Translations under genes and position numbers: made by a program
Assembly (NCBI GenBank): GCA_016875405.1
Contig: VGRJ01000007.1
Coordinates: 1 to 64,000 of the forward strand
DNA from: Deltaproteobacteria bacterium
GTDB lineage: Bacteria > Myxococcota_A > Polyangia > Polyangiales > Polyangiaceae
DNA length: 64,000 bases
Direction of reading: 5' to 3'
The notes under the pieces: model-generated
Database searches by the model: none
The model's input: only the letters and a program-made list of their open reading frames with translations
Told to the model about the DNA's origin: nothing
Shown: positions 10,738 to 18,333 of the stretch, in pieces
How the letters are laid out: each line of letters begins with the position of its first letter
Position numbering within the stretch: the stretch's first letter is position 1

Positions 10738-10743
10738 TAAGGG
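10738..10743 (+). promoter_or_regulatory. -10-like box TAAGGG, 6 nt before ATG
   Basis: TAAGGG, then TCGCCC and the ATG at 10750. Same spacing as the boxes at 7297, 17528, 17830 and 33747; no Shine-Dalgarno is present. Candidate leaderless promoter. Confidence 0.35.
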
Positions 10744-10749
10744 TCGCCC

Positions 10750-13011
10750 ATGGTCGCGTCCTCGCGCCTCACGCTCGCCGCCGTATGCCTCGCCCTCACC
10801 GGGTGCGGCGTCGGCGCCGTCCTCACGCCACCACTCCCGCTTGGGTCGACCTCGACAATGAACCCGCTCGCACCGATCCTCCCAGCCTCCGAGAGCCTCG
10901 TCACCGTCGACCGGATCGCGGCCTTTCCGCCTCCGGGCTGGCACGTTCCGCGAATGATCCGGATGGCGCCCGACGGCTCGCTCGTGACCTACCTGAAGAG
11001 CGAGACAGGTGGCTCGGACATGGCGCTCTTCGCGTTCGATCCGAAGACTCGCGAGCACCGCGTGCTCTTGCGCGCGCGAGAGCTCGTCGACGAGGGGCGC
11101 GCGATGACGCGAGAGGAAGAGCTGCGCCGCGAGCGGCAGCGCACCCAGATCCACGGCGTCACCTCGTACGCCTGGGCCTCCAACGCGATGACCATGCTCG
11201 TGCCGATCGGTGACCGCGTGTTCGTACGCCGCGCCGACGGGACGTCCACCGCGCTCGCAGGCGACGGAATCGTCGATCCGAAGCTCTCGCCCGACGGGAC
11301 GCGGATCGCCTTCGCGCGAGGTCGCGAGCTGTGGCTCGCTGAGGTGGGCGGTGCCGAGCGTGCGATCACCCAAGGAGCCCCCGAAGGAGTGACGCGCGGT
11401 CAGAGCGACTTCAACATGCAGGAGGAGTTCGACGAGCCGAGCGGGCTCTTTTGGTCGCCGACATCGGACCGCGTCGCGTTCCTCGAGGTGGACGAGCGCC
11501 AGGTCGCAGAGATCCCCATCCTCGGGTATCGAGGCGCCCCCGATTTGCAGGCGCTGCGCTACCCGCGGGCTGGAGCGACGAACCCATCGGTGCGGCTCGG
11601 CGTCGCGACGGTCGGAGGTCAGGTCCGCTGGCTCGACCTCGCACTCCCCGCGCCCTTCGAGGGGGCCTCGGGCTACCTCGGCCGGCTGAGCTGGTCACCC
11701 GACGGCCAATCGCTGTACCTGCAACGACTGACCCGAGACCAACGGCACCTCGCGCTCGTGAAGCTCGACGTCGCCACGGGTGCGGCACGCGTGCTCGCGC
11801 GGCACGACGACGCGAGCTGGACGTCGATGACCGAGCACGTCCCGCTCGCCGACGGTCGCGTGCTCGCCGTGTGGCCGCACGAGGGTCGTCGGCACCTCGC
11901 GCTGATCGACGGGGAGCGCGGCGGGCTCCTCCGGCAGGCGACCCAGGGTGAGTTCGACGTATTTCACCTCGTGGGCGTCGATCGGCGGGGCCGCGCGCTC
12001 GCCATCGCCAACCGCGACGCGCCGCTCGAGCGCGCGCTCTACGCGGTCGATCTCGTGACCGGAAGCGTTTTGCGGACCACCCCCGAGCCCGGCGTCCACG
12101 TCATCGAGAGCGGGCACGTCGAGCATGGCTACGTCGACGTCCACTCGTCCCATAACAGGCCACCGCGCGTGACGATTCATGATGCCGACGGCGCGCCGAT
12201 CGGCGCCATCGACCTGCCCGAGGATCCCGATGTCGCGAGGCTCGGGCTCCGCTCCCCCGAGCTGGTGACGGTGCCGGCGCGTGGCGATGCACCGCGGCTT
12301 CACGGAGCGCTGCTCAAGCCGCGGCGCCTCGAGCCGGGCGTACGATACCCGGCGCTCGTGGTCGTCTATGGAGGCCCGGGCGTGCAGTCGGTGCTCGACG
12401 ACTACAATCCACGCCTCCTCTGGCAACATCTCGCCGACCGCGGCATCGTCGTGCTTCAGGTCGACAATCGCGGCGCGAGCGGCCACGGGCATGGCTTCGA
12501 GTCCCCCATCGCGGGTCGGCTCGGCGAGCGCGAGCTCGAAGACCAGCTGCGCGCGCTCGAGTGGCTTGAGGGGCAACCGTTCGTCGACGCCTCGCGCGTC
12601 GGCGTCTACGGGCACAGCTACGGCGGCTACATGGCGCTCAGCGCGATGCTGCGCGCGCCCGGCCGCTTCAAGGTCGGGATCGCGGGCTCACCGGTCACGG
12701 ACTGGAGCCTCTACGACACCGGCTACACCGAGCGCTACATGGGCACTCCCGCCTCGAACCCGTCCGGCTACCTCGAGACGTCGCTCGTGCCGGTAGCGCA
12801 CAACCTCCGCGGCAAGCTGCTCATCGTGCACGCGCTGATGGACGAGAACGTCCATTTCGAGCACACCGCGCGGCTCATCGACGCCTTCGTACGAGCCGAC
12901 AAGGACTTCGACTTGATGGTCTTCCCGGGCGAGCGCCACGGCTACCGGTCGAGCGAGGCGCGACGCTACGCCTATCGGCGCGTGATCGACTACCTCGTCT
13001 CGCACCTCTAG
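10750..13011 (+). CDS. S9 family dipeptidyl-peptidase IV-like lipoprotein
   Basis: 753 residues. A type II signal peptide ends in LALTGC. The N-terminal half is a beta-propeller (repeats such as WSPTSDRVAFL and LSPDGTRIAFA) with FNMQEEFDEPSG. The adjacent Glu pair there matches the DPP-IV double-Glu that anchors a substrate's free amino terminus. The C-terminal alpha/beta-hydrolase domain carries the triad Ser623 (GHSYGGY), Asp698 (LMDENVHF) and His730 (ERHGYRS). Predicted to remove dipeptides from peptide N-termini in the periplasm or at the cell surface, probably for nutrient peptide use. Neighbours do not suggest a specific pathway. The gene ends 7 bp from a convergent one. Confidence 0.9.
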   Translation: MVASSRLTLAAVCLALTGCGVGAVLTPPLPLGSTSTMNPLAPILPASESLVTVDRIAAFPPPGWHVPRMIRMAPDGSLVTYLKSETGGSDMALFAFDPKTREHRVLLRARELVDEGRAMTREEELRRERQRTQIHGVTSYAWASNAMTMLVPIGDRVFVRRADGTSTALAGDGIVDPKLSPDGTRIAFARGRELWLAEVGGAERAITQGAPEGVTRGQSDFNMQEEFDEPSGLFWSPTSDRVAFLEVDERQVAEIPILGYRGAPDLQALRYPRAGATNPSVRLGVATVGGQVRWLDLALPAPFEGASGYLGRLSWSPDGQSLYLQRLTRDQRHLALVKLDVATGAARVLARHDDASWTSMTEHVPLADGRVLAVWPHEGRRHLALIDGERGGLLRQATQGEFDVFHLVGVDRRGRALAIANRDAPLERALYAVDLVTGSVLRTTPEPGVHVIESGHVEHGYVDVHSSHNRPPRVTIHDADGAPIGAIDLPEDPDVARLGLRSPELVTVPARGDAPRLHGALLKPRRLEPGVRYPALVVVYGGPGVQSVLDDYNPRLLWQHLADRGIVVLQVDNRGASGHGHGFESPIAGRLGERELEDQLRALEWLEGQPFVDASRVGVYGHSYGGYMALSAMLRAPGRFKVGIAGSPVTDWSLYDTGYTERYMGTPASNPSGYLETSLVPVAHNLRGKLLIVHALMDENVHFEHTARLIDAFVRADKDFDLMVFPGERHGYRSSEARRYAYRRVIDYLVSHL

Positions 13012-13018
13012 CGAGCGC

Positions 13019-13609
13019 TCACCTGCTCTTCTTGTTGAACTCGACCGAGAAGCTGACCGTCATCGGCGCGCCCTTCGGCGGTCGGGAGAACTCGACGGAC
13101 TCGAACACGCCGACCATACACTCGACGATGCCCTCGCCCTTCATCGCGGTGCGCGGCTTCGTGATCCTGGCCTTGCCGCCATCTCCGGGGATGCGGATGT
13201 CGACGCCGAAGGTCTCCTTATCCTTCGGCGAGAGCGCCCTCGCGTAGCACTCGCGCAGATCGTCGAAGTGCAGCTTCACCGCCTCGCGGATCGGGCGCTT
13301 CGTGACGTTGTCGTTCGGTCCACCGCCGATGTGCAGACCGACGTTCTTCACCTCGACGTCCGGGAGCGGCGGGGGCGGCTTCGGAGGCTCGGGCGGCTTG
13401 ACATCGGGGACGGCGACCGTTGGCTCGCTCGTCGGCGCGGCGCTCGCGGACGCCGTCGCGGAGGGGACCGGCGATGCCGACGGAGCGGCGGTGCGCGAGA
13501 ACTGAGGCACGCTCACGGTGGCCTCTGGCGAGGCCGCCGACGCCTGCGGCTTCGAGGCTCCGGTCTCGGCGCAGCCCGCGAGGAGCACGAGGAGCACGTA
13601 CGCTCTCAT
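13019..13609 (-). CDS. AgmX/PglI C-terminal-domain lipoprotein
   Basis: 196 residues. Signal peptide MRAYVLLVLLAGC, a Ser/Pro/Ala-rich spacer, then a compact C-terminal domain. The domain has a conserved pattern: an initial glycine-rich strand, LRECYARAL (Cys), IRIPGDGGKA, VECMVGVFESVEF (Cys) and SFSVEF. This pair-of-cysteines domain is the AgmX/PglI C-terminal type, which is widespread in myxobacteria and was first seen in gliding-motility proteins. Its biochemical role is not established. GAGG 4-5 nt before the ATG supports the start. Faces the S9 peptidase gene tail-to-tail. Confidence 0.75.
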   Translation of the reverse strand: MRAYVLLVLLAGCAETGASKPQASAASPEATVSVPQFSRTAAPSASPVPSATASASAAPTSEPTVAVPDVKPPEPPKPPPPLPDVEVKNVGLHIGGGPNDNVTKRPIREAVKLHFDDLRECYARALSPKDKETFGVDIRIPGDGGKARITKPRTAMKGEGIVECMVGVFESVEFSRPPKGAPMTVSFSVEFNKKSR

Positions 13610-13712
13610 GAGGCCTCGTTAACGTTCGCGGGATGAGAGGGCAAAGTTTCCGGCACGCGCGCTCGTGCCGGTTGCTTGGCCCGCGAGGCCGATGTGGGTG
13701 AAGGTGCGACTC

Positions 13713-13976
13713 ATGCGCCAGAAGCTCCGCTTTCTCTCGGTGATTCTCCCGTTCGCCGTGTCGTCGCTCGTCGCGGCGTGTCGGCTCCCGGAAGTCGATG
13801 CGCGCCAGCGCCTCGAGGCGGACGGACTCACCGAGATCCTGCTTGTCAAGACCGAGGCGGGCTTCGAGTGGACGGCGCTCGCGCGGGACGGGCAGCGCTG
13901 CCGCGGCACGGTGACCGTCGCCTCCGAGCAGGCGTCGGGCTGGAGCGTCGCTAGGACCTGCGCGCAGCCGGGCTGA
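13713..13976 (+). CDS. Small lipoprotein (87 aa), unknown
   Basis: ATG at 13713 is preceded by GAAGG with about 9-nt spacing. The signal peptide MRQKLRFLSVILPFAVSSLVAAC ends in a lipobox. The mature part (about 65 residues) has two further cysteines (QRCRGT and ARTCAQ), which could pair. It resembles small periplasmic domains that pack against the outer membrane, but no family is recognised. Its last 26 bp overlap the convergent gene at 13951. Confidence 0.6.
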   Translation: MRQKLRFLSVILPFAVSSLVAACRLPEVDARQRLEADGLTEILLVKTEAGFEWTALARDGQRCRGTVTVASEQASGWSVARTCAQPG

Positions 13977-14736
13977 GCTCCTCACCGTCCTCGGAAGCGA
14001 GCCACGTCGCGAGCGTCACCGTCGCGAGCTGCAGTCGCCCGAACGCGGCCGAGAGCGCCTCGAGGAGCTCGGGCCCGACCACGAGCCGGCTCGCCGACAC
14101 TCGGACGATCGCCCCGTCACGCGCCGCTCGCCCGATGACCACGTCGTCGCCAACCGAGGGGCGAGCGCCGAGCGACACCGTGGCGTCGACCACGTCGAAG
14201 CGCAACGCCCGCGCGATCGAGGCGAGCGCGGGCGCGAGGGTGCGGCTCGCAGCCCGAAAGGCGACGGGACGACGGCCTCCGTCGAGCGTCGCAAAGAGCT
14301 TCAGCGCGGCGTCGAGCTCGGCCTCGAGAGCCCGCCGGCTCCAGACGAGCCCAGCGTTCCCAAGGAGCGCGAGCTCGTGGCCGGCGGCGACAAGGGACGC
14401 GAGGGTCTCGGGGGTCTCCTCGACGACGGCCCGCGTGACGAACAGCGTCGCCCTCAGCGCGTGGCCCTCGAGCAACGGGGCGAGCGCCCTCGCGGCGGCC
14501 GCGTCCGCGACGTCGATCGTGAGCGCGACCCCACGCGCGTCGCGCGGCCCCTCGGTCACGACGTCGACGAACATGGCGAGCGAGGGGCAGGTGAGCCCAA
14601 CGGCGACGAGCGCGAGGTACGCTCCGAGCGCGACGAACGCATGCACGAGAGGCGGCGGCTCGAGGACGAGGGCTCGCAGCATCCAGCCGATCCCCGCGAC
14701 CGACGCCACGACGAGGAGCGCGCGTGCCGGCGGCAT
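13951..14736 (-). CDS. Membrane-anchored NodB-fold protein with lost catalytic residues
   Basis: 261 residues. Two hydrophobic segments at the N-terminus (LLVVASVAGIGWML and VALGAYLALVAVGL) are followed by a polysaccharide-deacetylase-like fold. The strand order matches NodB: GVALTIDVADA where active enzymes have TFDDGP; ATLFVTRAVVEETPETLASLVAAGHE where they have ATFFV...GHEIGNHT; and VAFRAASRTLAP where they have RPPYG. The metal-binding Asp and His-x3-His are missing. Most likely a non-catalytic carbohydrate-binding or structural derivative. Stop and start of neighbours are close (10 bp to the gene at 14747 on the same strand), suggesting one transcript. Confidence 0.65.
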   Translation of the reverse strand: MPPARALLVVASVAGIGWMLRALVLEPPPLVHAFVALGAYLALVAVGLTCPSLAMFVDVVTEGPRDARGVALTIDVADAAAARALAPLLEGHALRATLFVTRAVVEETPETLASLVAAGHELALLGNAGLVWSRRALEAELDAALKLFATLDGGRRPVAFRAASRTLAPALASIARALRFDVVDATVSLGARPSVGDDVVIGRAARDGAIVRVSASRLVVGPELLEALSAAFGRLQLATVTLATWLASEDGEELSPAARRS

Positions 14737-14746
14737 ACGGGCGCGC

Positions 14747-15301
14747 TCAGCCCTTCGAGCTGCGGCGCTCGGACTCGTCCGCGGCGGCGTCGAGCTCGGC
14801 GGGAGCGAGGCCGGTGAGCGCGGCGAGCTCGGGGTCGATGCGCTTGCCGGCGCCTGCCTTCGGCGTGGCCTTTGGCGCGACGGCCTCGGTGTTGTCGAGG
14901 TCGTAGAGGCCTGCCAGGACGGCCGCGACGAGCGCGACCGAGGTGAGCGCGAAGCTCCCGAGCGTGAGCGGCACGCCGCGGAGCGCGTCGATTCCCGGGA
15001 GCGCGCCGAGCCCAGGGAGCGTCGTCACGTCGGGCAGCGGCACGATGGCGAAGCGCCGCGCGAGCCACATCAAGCCGGGGCCGAGGAAGAGACCCGCGAC
15101 CGCCTTCAACGCCGCCTGCAGCGTGCCGTCCTTCTCCCAGATTTTCTTGCCGGAGATCGGCGCGACCAACATCGCGGCGGCGGCCGCCGCGACCGATGCC
15201 ACGAGCGCCCCGGGCGTCCCGAGACCGAGCACGACGAGCAGCGCACCGATCAGGGACCCCACGAAGAGCCCCTTCAGGATCCCCGCCAAGAGCCGCAACA
15301 C
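14747..15301 (-). CDS. Multi-spanning membrane protein, unknown
   Basis: 184 residues starting at GTG 15301. Hydrophobic stretches lie at about 3-24 (LAGILKGLFVGSLIGALLVV), 28-50, 65-85 and 113-132. A short polar Ala/Lys-rich tail follows. No motif is recognised. A TAAACC box lies 6 nt upstream of the GTG. It probably shares a transcript with the NodB-like gene downstream of it (10 bp apart), so the two may work in the same membrane complex; this is inference from spacing only. Confidence 0.6.
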   Translation of the reverse strand: MLRLLAGILKGLFVGSLIGALLVVLGLGTPGALVASVAAAAAAMLVAPISGKKIWEKDGTLQAALKAVAGLFLGPGLMWLARRFAIVPLPDVTTLPGLGALPGIDALRGVPLTLGSFALTSVALVAAVLAGLYDLDNTEAVAPKATPKAGAGKRIDPELAALTGLAPAELDAAADESERRSSKG

Positions 15302-15384
15302 TCTCGCGGTTTACGTCGGCGCTCCGCGCACCGCAAGCGGCGTCGCACATTGACTCAGTCGCTGCGACGCTCAATGGTCAAGGC

Positions 15385-15702
15385 ATGTCACGCGACCCCC
15401 TCCTCGCCGTCGGACTCGCCTTCGCGACCACCGGATGCTTCGCGGCCGACTTCAGCGGCAACGTGATGAACGCCGCGACGCCCTTCGTGCTCGGGCGCGC
15501 GACGCGCGACCTCGCGTGCCCCAGCAAGCAGATCGTGGTCAACCGCGAGCTCGGCGGGCGCTACGTCGCGAGGGGCTGCGGGCGCACCGCCGCATACGAC
15601 ACCGTATGCGAACAGCTTCAGTGCGACGTTGCGCGCGCGGGCGAGCGCCCGGCCGGCTGGCGCGACCGCCCTGACTACTCGAGCCCCGAGATGCAGCGTT
15701 GA
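15385..15702 (+). CDS. Small Cys-containing lipoprotein (105 aa)
   Basis: ATG at 15385, signal peptide ending in LAFATTGC. The mature part carries DLACPSKQIVV, YVARGCGRTAAYDTVC and LQCDVA, giving four cysteines and two likely disulphides. Short lipoproteins with this CxxxQI...GCG pattern recur in myxobacterial genomes (recognised by pattern, not searched). Function unknown. Its stop codon is 5 bp upstream of the next ATG, so it is probably translated with the cytochrome gene. Confidence 0.6.
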   Translation: MSRDPLLAVGLAFATTGCFAADFSGNVMNAATPFVLGRATRDLACPSKQIVVNRELGGRYVARGCGRTAAYDTVCEQLQCDVARAGERPAGWRDRPDYSSPEMQR

Positions 15703-15707
15703 GCCCG

Positions 15708-17363
15708 ATGAATCGCGTCACGACACCTCAGCTTTTCTCCGCGCTCCGCGCGCTCGCGACCGCGCTCGTGGTGTTCCTCGCCGCGGGATGCAAGCGCCCG
15801 CCGCCACCCGAGCCGAACGCGAACGCCGCGAGCGCGCAGCCGAGCGTGCGGCTCTACGTCTTGAGCGACGTGGCCGCAGCGCTCGAGCCGTGCGGCTGCA
15901 GCAAGGATCAGCTAGGCGGCCTCGACCACCTGGCGTCCTTCGTGCGGGCTCAGAAGCAGAACGCGCCCAACGCCTTGATGCTCGGCGCCGGGCCGCTTCT
16001 CTACATCGACCCAACGCTCGACGCCGCGCGCGCGTCACAGGATCGCTGGAAGGCCGAGGCGATCGCCGACGGGCTCCGAACGCTCGGCCTCGTCGCCTGG
16101 GCCCCTGGGTACAACGACTGGGCCGGCGGGACGAAGAGCCTCGGCGACGTCGCGACGAAGAGTGGCGCCGTCATGCTCGCGAGCGGGCTCGGGGGCGCCA
16201 TCGACGGGTTGCCGATCCGATCGAGCCTGCTCTCCGACGTCGGCGGCGTGAAGGTCGGCATCGTCGGCGTCAGCACCCCGCGGGACGGCGCGGGCAAGGC
16301 TCCCGAGGGGCTCGCGCTCCCCGATGCCTCCGGGCTCGTCCCGCTCGTGAAGGCCGAGATCGACGCGCTGAAGAAGGCGGGGGCCCGTCTCCTCGTGGTG
16401 ACGGCCGCGACCCAGCGTGGTGCGGCGCTGCGCCTCGCGGACGCGATCCCCGAGCTCGACGTGCTCGTGATTGGCAAGGAGCTCGGGCGCGGACACGGCA
16501 ACACAGCGCAGCCTCCCCCGGAGCGCATCGGCTCGACGCTGATCGTCGAGACGGCAAACCACCTGCAGACGGTCGCAGTGGTCGACGTGTACCTTCGAGG
16601 CGACGCGCCCGAGGTGACGCTCGCCGATGCCGGGGGGATCGCCGAGGCGGCGCGCGCGGCCGAGCTCGGGCGTCGCATCCGCGAGCTCGAGCTTCGGATC
16701 AACAACTGGGAGAGCGGAGGCAAGGTGGACGCGGCCGATCTCGCCGCGCGTAAGGCCGACCTCGCGAAGCTCCGCGCGGAGCGCGGCGCAGTCCCACCCG
16801 CCCCGCCTCCCCCTACCGGCAGCTACTTCCGCTACGCCGTCCACGAGGTGCGCGACGGGATGGGCAAGGACGACGCCGTGGCAACGCGGATGGTCTCCCT
16901 CTACAAGCAAATCAACGAGCACAACAAGGCCGCGCTGAAGGACCTCGTCGCGCCGAAGCCCGGCAAGGACGAGGCGTCGTTCGTCGGGGTCGAGGAGTGC
17001 ACGACCTGCCACGACGAAGAGCGGAAAGTGTGGGACGGGACGGCGCACGCGCACGCCTACAAGACGCTGGTCGACGGCTTCAAGGAGTACAACCTCGAGT
17101 GCGTCGGCTGCCACGTCACGGGCTACGGCAAGGCTGGAGGCTCGACCGTCACGCACAACGATACGCTCCAGAACGTTCAGTGCGAGGAGTGCCATGGTCC
17201 AGGCTCACGCCACGTGAAGAGCCCCGAGACGAAGGGCCTCATCGTCCGCGCCCCCGACCCGAAGGGGTGCGTCGAGGCCTGCCACCATCCGCCTCACGTT
17301 GAAGGCTTCGACCCTGTCGCGAAGATGGAGCTCGTCCTCGGTCCGGGTCATGGACGCGACTGA
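15708..17363 (+). CDS. UshA-like metallophosphatase-fold / multihaem cytochrome c fusion lipoprotein
   Basis: 551 residues from ATG 15708 (an in-frame TTG at 15699 is possible). Lipobox FLAAGC. Residues about 45-330 look like the N-terminal domain of UshA/5'-nucleotidase relatives: LYVLSDVAAALEPCGCSKDQLGG with Cys62/Cys64, then VGIVGVSTPRDG and VIGKELGRG. The usual metal ligands (NHD, GH.H) are mostly missing. A helical linker follows. Residues about 425-540 form a cytochrome c554-like domain with three CxxCH sites (431, 465, 492) and one CxxxCH (521), so four c-type haems are expected. Likely a periplasmic electron-transfer lipoprotein with a thiol-containing partner domain. Partner and substrate unknown. 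Confidence 0.8.
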   Translation: MNRVTTPQLFSALRALATALVVFLAAGCKRPPPPEPNANAASAQPSVRLYVLSDVAAALEPCGCSKDQLGGLDHLASFVRAQKQNAPNALMLGAGPLLYIDPTLDAARASQDRWKAEAIADGLRTLGLVAWAPGYNDWAGGTKSLGDVATKSGAVMLASGLGGAIDGLPIRSSLLSDVGGVKVGIVGVSTPRDGAGKAPEGLALPDASGLVPLVKAEIDALKKAGARLLVVTAATQRGAALRLADAIPELDVLVIGKELGRGHGNTAQPPPERIGSTLIVETANHLQTVAVVDVYLRGDAPEVTLADAGGIAEAARAAELGRRIRELELRINNWESGGKVDAADLAARKADLAKLRAERGAVPPAPPPPTGSYFRYAVHEVRDGMGKDDAVATRMVSLYKQINEHNKAALKDLVAPKPGKDEASFVGVEECTTCHDEERKVWDGTAHAHAYKTLVDGFKEYNLECVGCHVTGYGKAGGSTVTHNDTLQNVQCEECHGPGSRHVKSPETKGLIVRAPDPKGCVEACHHPPHVEGFDPVAKMELVLGPGHGRD

Positions 17364-17517
17364 CGAGGTGCTCTCTACACGCCGGGCCTCCATCGAGGCA
17401 ATGCGCGACGAGCGTCAAACCTCGCGAGATGCGGGAGGACACGTCGCGCCGATCGTTCGTGCGCAGCGGCACCTCGAGCCCGAGCCGAGCAGCGCCGTAG
17501 GCACTTCGCGACCGCCA

Positions 17518-17537
17518 CCTCACGCGCTAGCGTGAGG
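17518..17537 (+). promoter_or_regulatory. 8-bp perfect hairpin covering the start region of the gene at 17540
   Basis: CCTCACGC-GCTA-GCGTGAGG: two perfect 8-bp arms with a 4-nt loop, ending 2 nt before the ATG at 17540. The right arm contains GTGAGG, the only Shine-Dalgarno-like sequence, and also the TAGCGT box. It could hide the ribosome-binding site, act as an operator, or help terminate the cytochrome transcript; there is no T-run after it. Confidence 0.4.
17528..17533 (+). promoter_or_regulatory. -10-like box TAGCGT, 6 nt before ATG
   Basis: TAGCGT, GAGGCC, ATG (17540). Same TANNNT-N6-ATG geometry as at 7297, 17830 and 33747. It overlaps the inverted repeat at 17518-17537. The 12-mer CGTGAGGCCATG recurs at the start of the gene at 62063. 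Confidence 0.35.
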
Positions 17538-17539
17538 CC

Positions 17540-17794
17540 ATGCGAGAGACGACGACCGAGGAGCCTGGGGACGGTGCCGGCGCGCCCCCCTGGCTCCCCA
17601 TCCTCGGCACGTGGTTCCTCGCCGCGGCGGTCCTCCTGGCCCTGCCGCGCATGTGGATCCCGGCGACGCTGTGCGGCGTCATCGGCGGAAGCCTCCGGCT
17701 CGCGGCCGCGCGGCGCCCCGCGGGAGCGCGCGTCGAACCGCCCGCGGGTACCGACGTGCCCGCCGACGCCACGACACCCTCGGGCAAGGGCTGA
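17540..17794 (+). CDS. Small membrane protein (84 aa)
   Basis: A polar, acidic N-terminus, then WLPILGTWFLAAAVLLAL and a second moderately hydrophobic stretch (IPATLCGVIGGSLRLAAA), then a Pro/Ala tail. This gives one or two membrane helices. No family recognised. The region 17364-17517 before it holds no convincing gene. Confidence 0.5.
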   Translation: MRETTTEEPGDGAGAPPWLPILGTWFLAAAVLLALPRMWIPATLCGVIGGSLRLAAARRPAGARVEPPAGTDVPADATTPSGKG

Positions 17795-17829
17795 TGCGCC
17801 CATCGGTGTCGGCGCCGCTCCAGCTAGCC

Positions 17830-17835
17830 TAGGGT
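17830..17835 (+). promoter_or_regulatory. -10-like box TAGGGT, 6 nt before ATG
   Basis: TAGGGT, CTGCGC, ATG (17842); the octamer is CCTAGGGT. The same octamer occurs on the minus strand upstream of nuoL (61769-61776). No Shine-Dalgarno before the ATG. Confidence 0.4.
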
Positions 17836-17841
17836 CTGCGC

Positions 17842-18327
17842 ATGAAGTTCCGCCGAACCTTCGCCGTCGCGGTCGTCGTCATGCTCGTCGGATGCGCACG
17901 CGAGGCCGTCGTCGCGCCTCCTCCTCCCCCTCCGCCCCCACCACCGCCTCCACCTCCCGCGGTCGTCGAGGCTACTCCGGCGCCGCTCGTGATCCTCGAT
18001 CGGGTCCAGTTCGACTCCGGGAGCCCGCTCGTTCGCGACGAGGACCGTCCGGTGCTCGATCGGATCGTCGAGGCGCTGAAGCAGCGCCCGAACGTGCGCC
18101 TCATGGAAATTCACGGACACACCGATGACGGCGGCGAGGGCGACCCAAACCTCGTGCTCTCGCAACAGCGTGCCGACTCGGTGCGCGCCTACCTGGTGAC
18201 CCGAGGCATCGACGGGACGCGCCTGCGCTCGCGCGCGTTCGGAAAGACGGTGCCTCTGTATCCGAACGACACCGCCGATGGTCGCGCGAAGAACCGGCGG
18301 GTGGACTTTCGGATCCTCGAGCAATAA
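17842..18327 (+). CDS. OmpA-family peptidoglycan-binding lipoprotein
   Basis: 161 residues. Signal peptide MKFRRTFAVAVVVMLVGC, a run of about 14 prolines, then an OmpA/MotB C-terminal domain. The domain reads RVQFDSGSPLVRDE, LMEIHGHTDD, LSQQRADSVRAYLVTRGI and GRAKNRRVDFRI. Asp in HTDD and Arg in NRRV are the residues that bind diaminopimelate in peptidoglycan. It should tether the outer membrane to the cell wall in a Pal-like manner. Tol genes are absent nearby, so it is an accessory anchor and not clearly the main Pal. Confidence 0.9.
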   Translation: MKFRRTFAVAVVVMLVGCAREAVVAPPPPPPPPPPPPPPAVVEATPAPLVILDRVQFDSGSPLVRDEDRPVLDRIVEALKQRPNVRLMEIHGHTDDGGEGDPNLVLSQQRADSVRAYLVTRGIDGTRLRSRAFGKTVPLYPNDTADGRAKNRRVDFRILEQ

Positions 18328-18333
18328 CGCCGC

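Noticed and set aside
17364-17517. Short frames between the cytochrome and the gene at 17540
   Set aside because: No signal peptide, membrane helix or ribosome-binding site; composition is like noncoding DNA.
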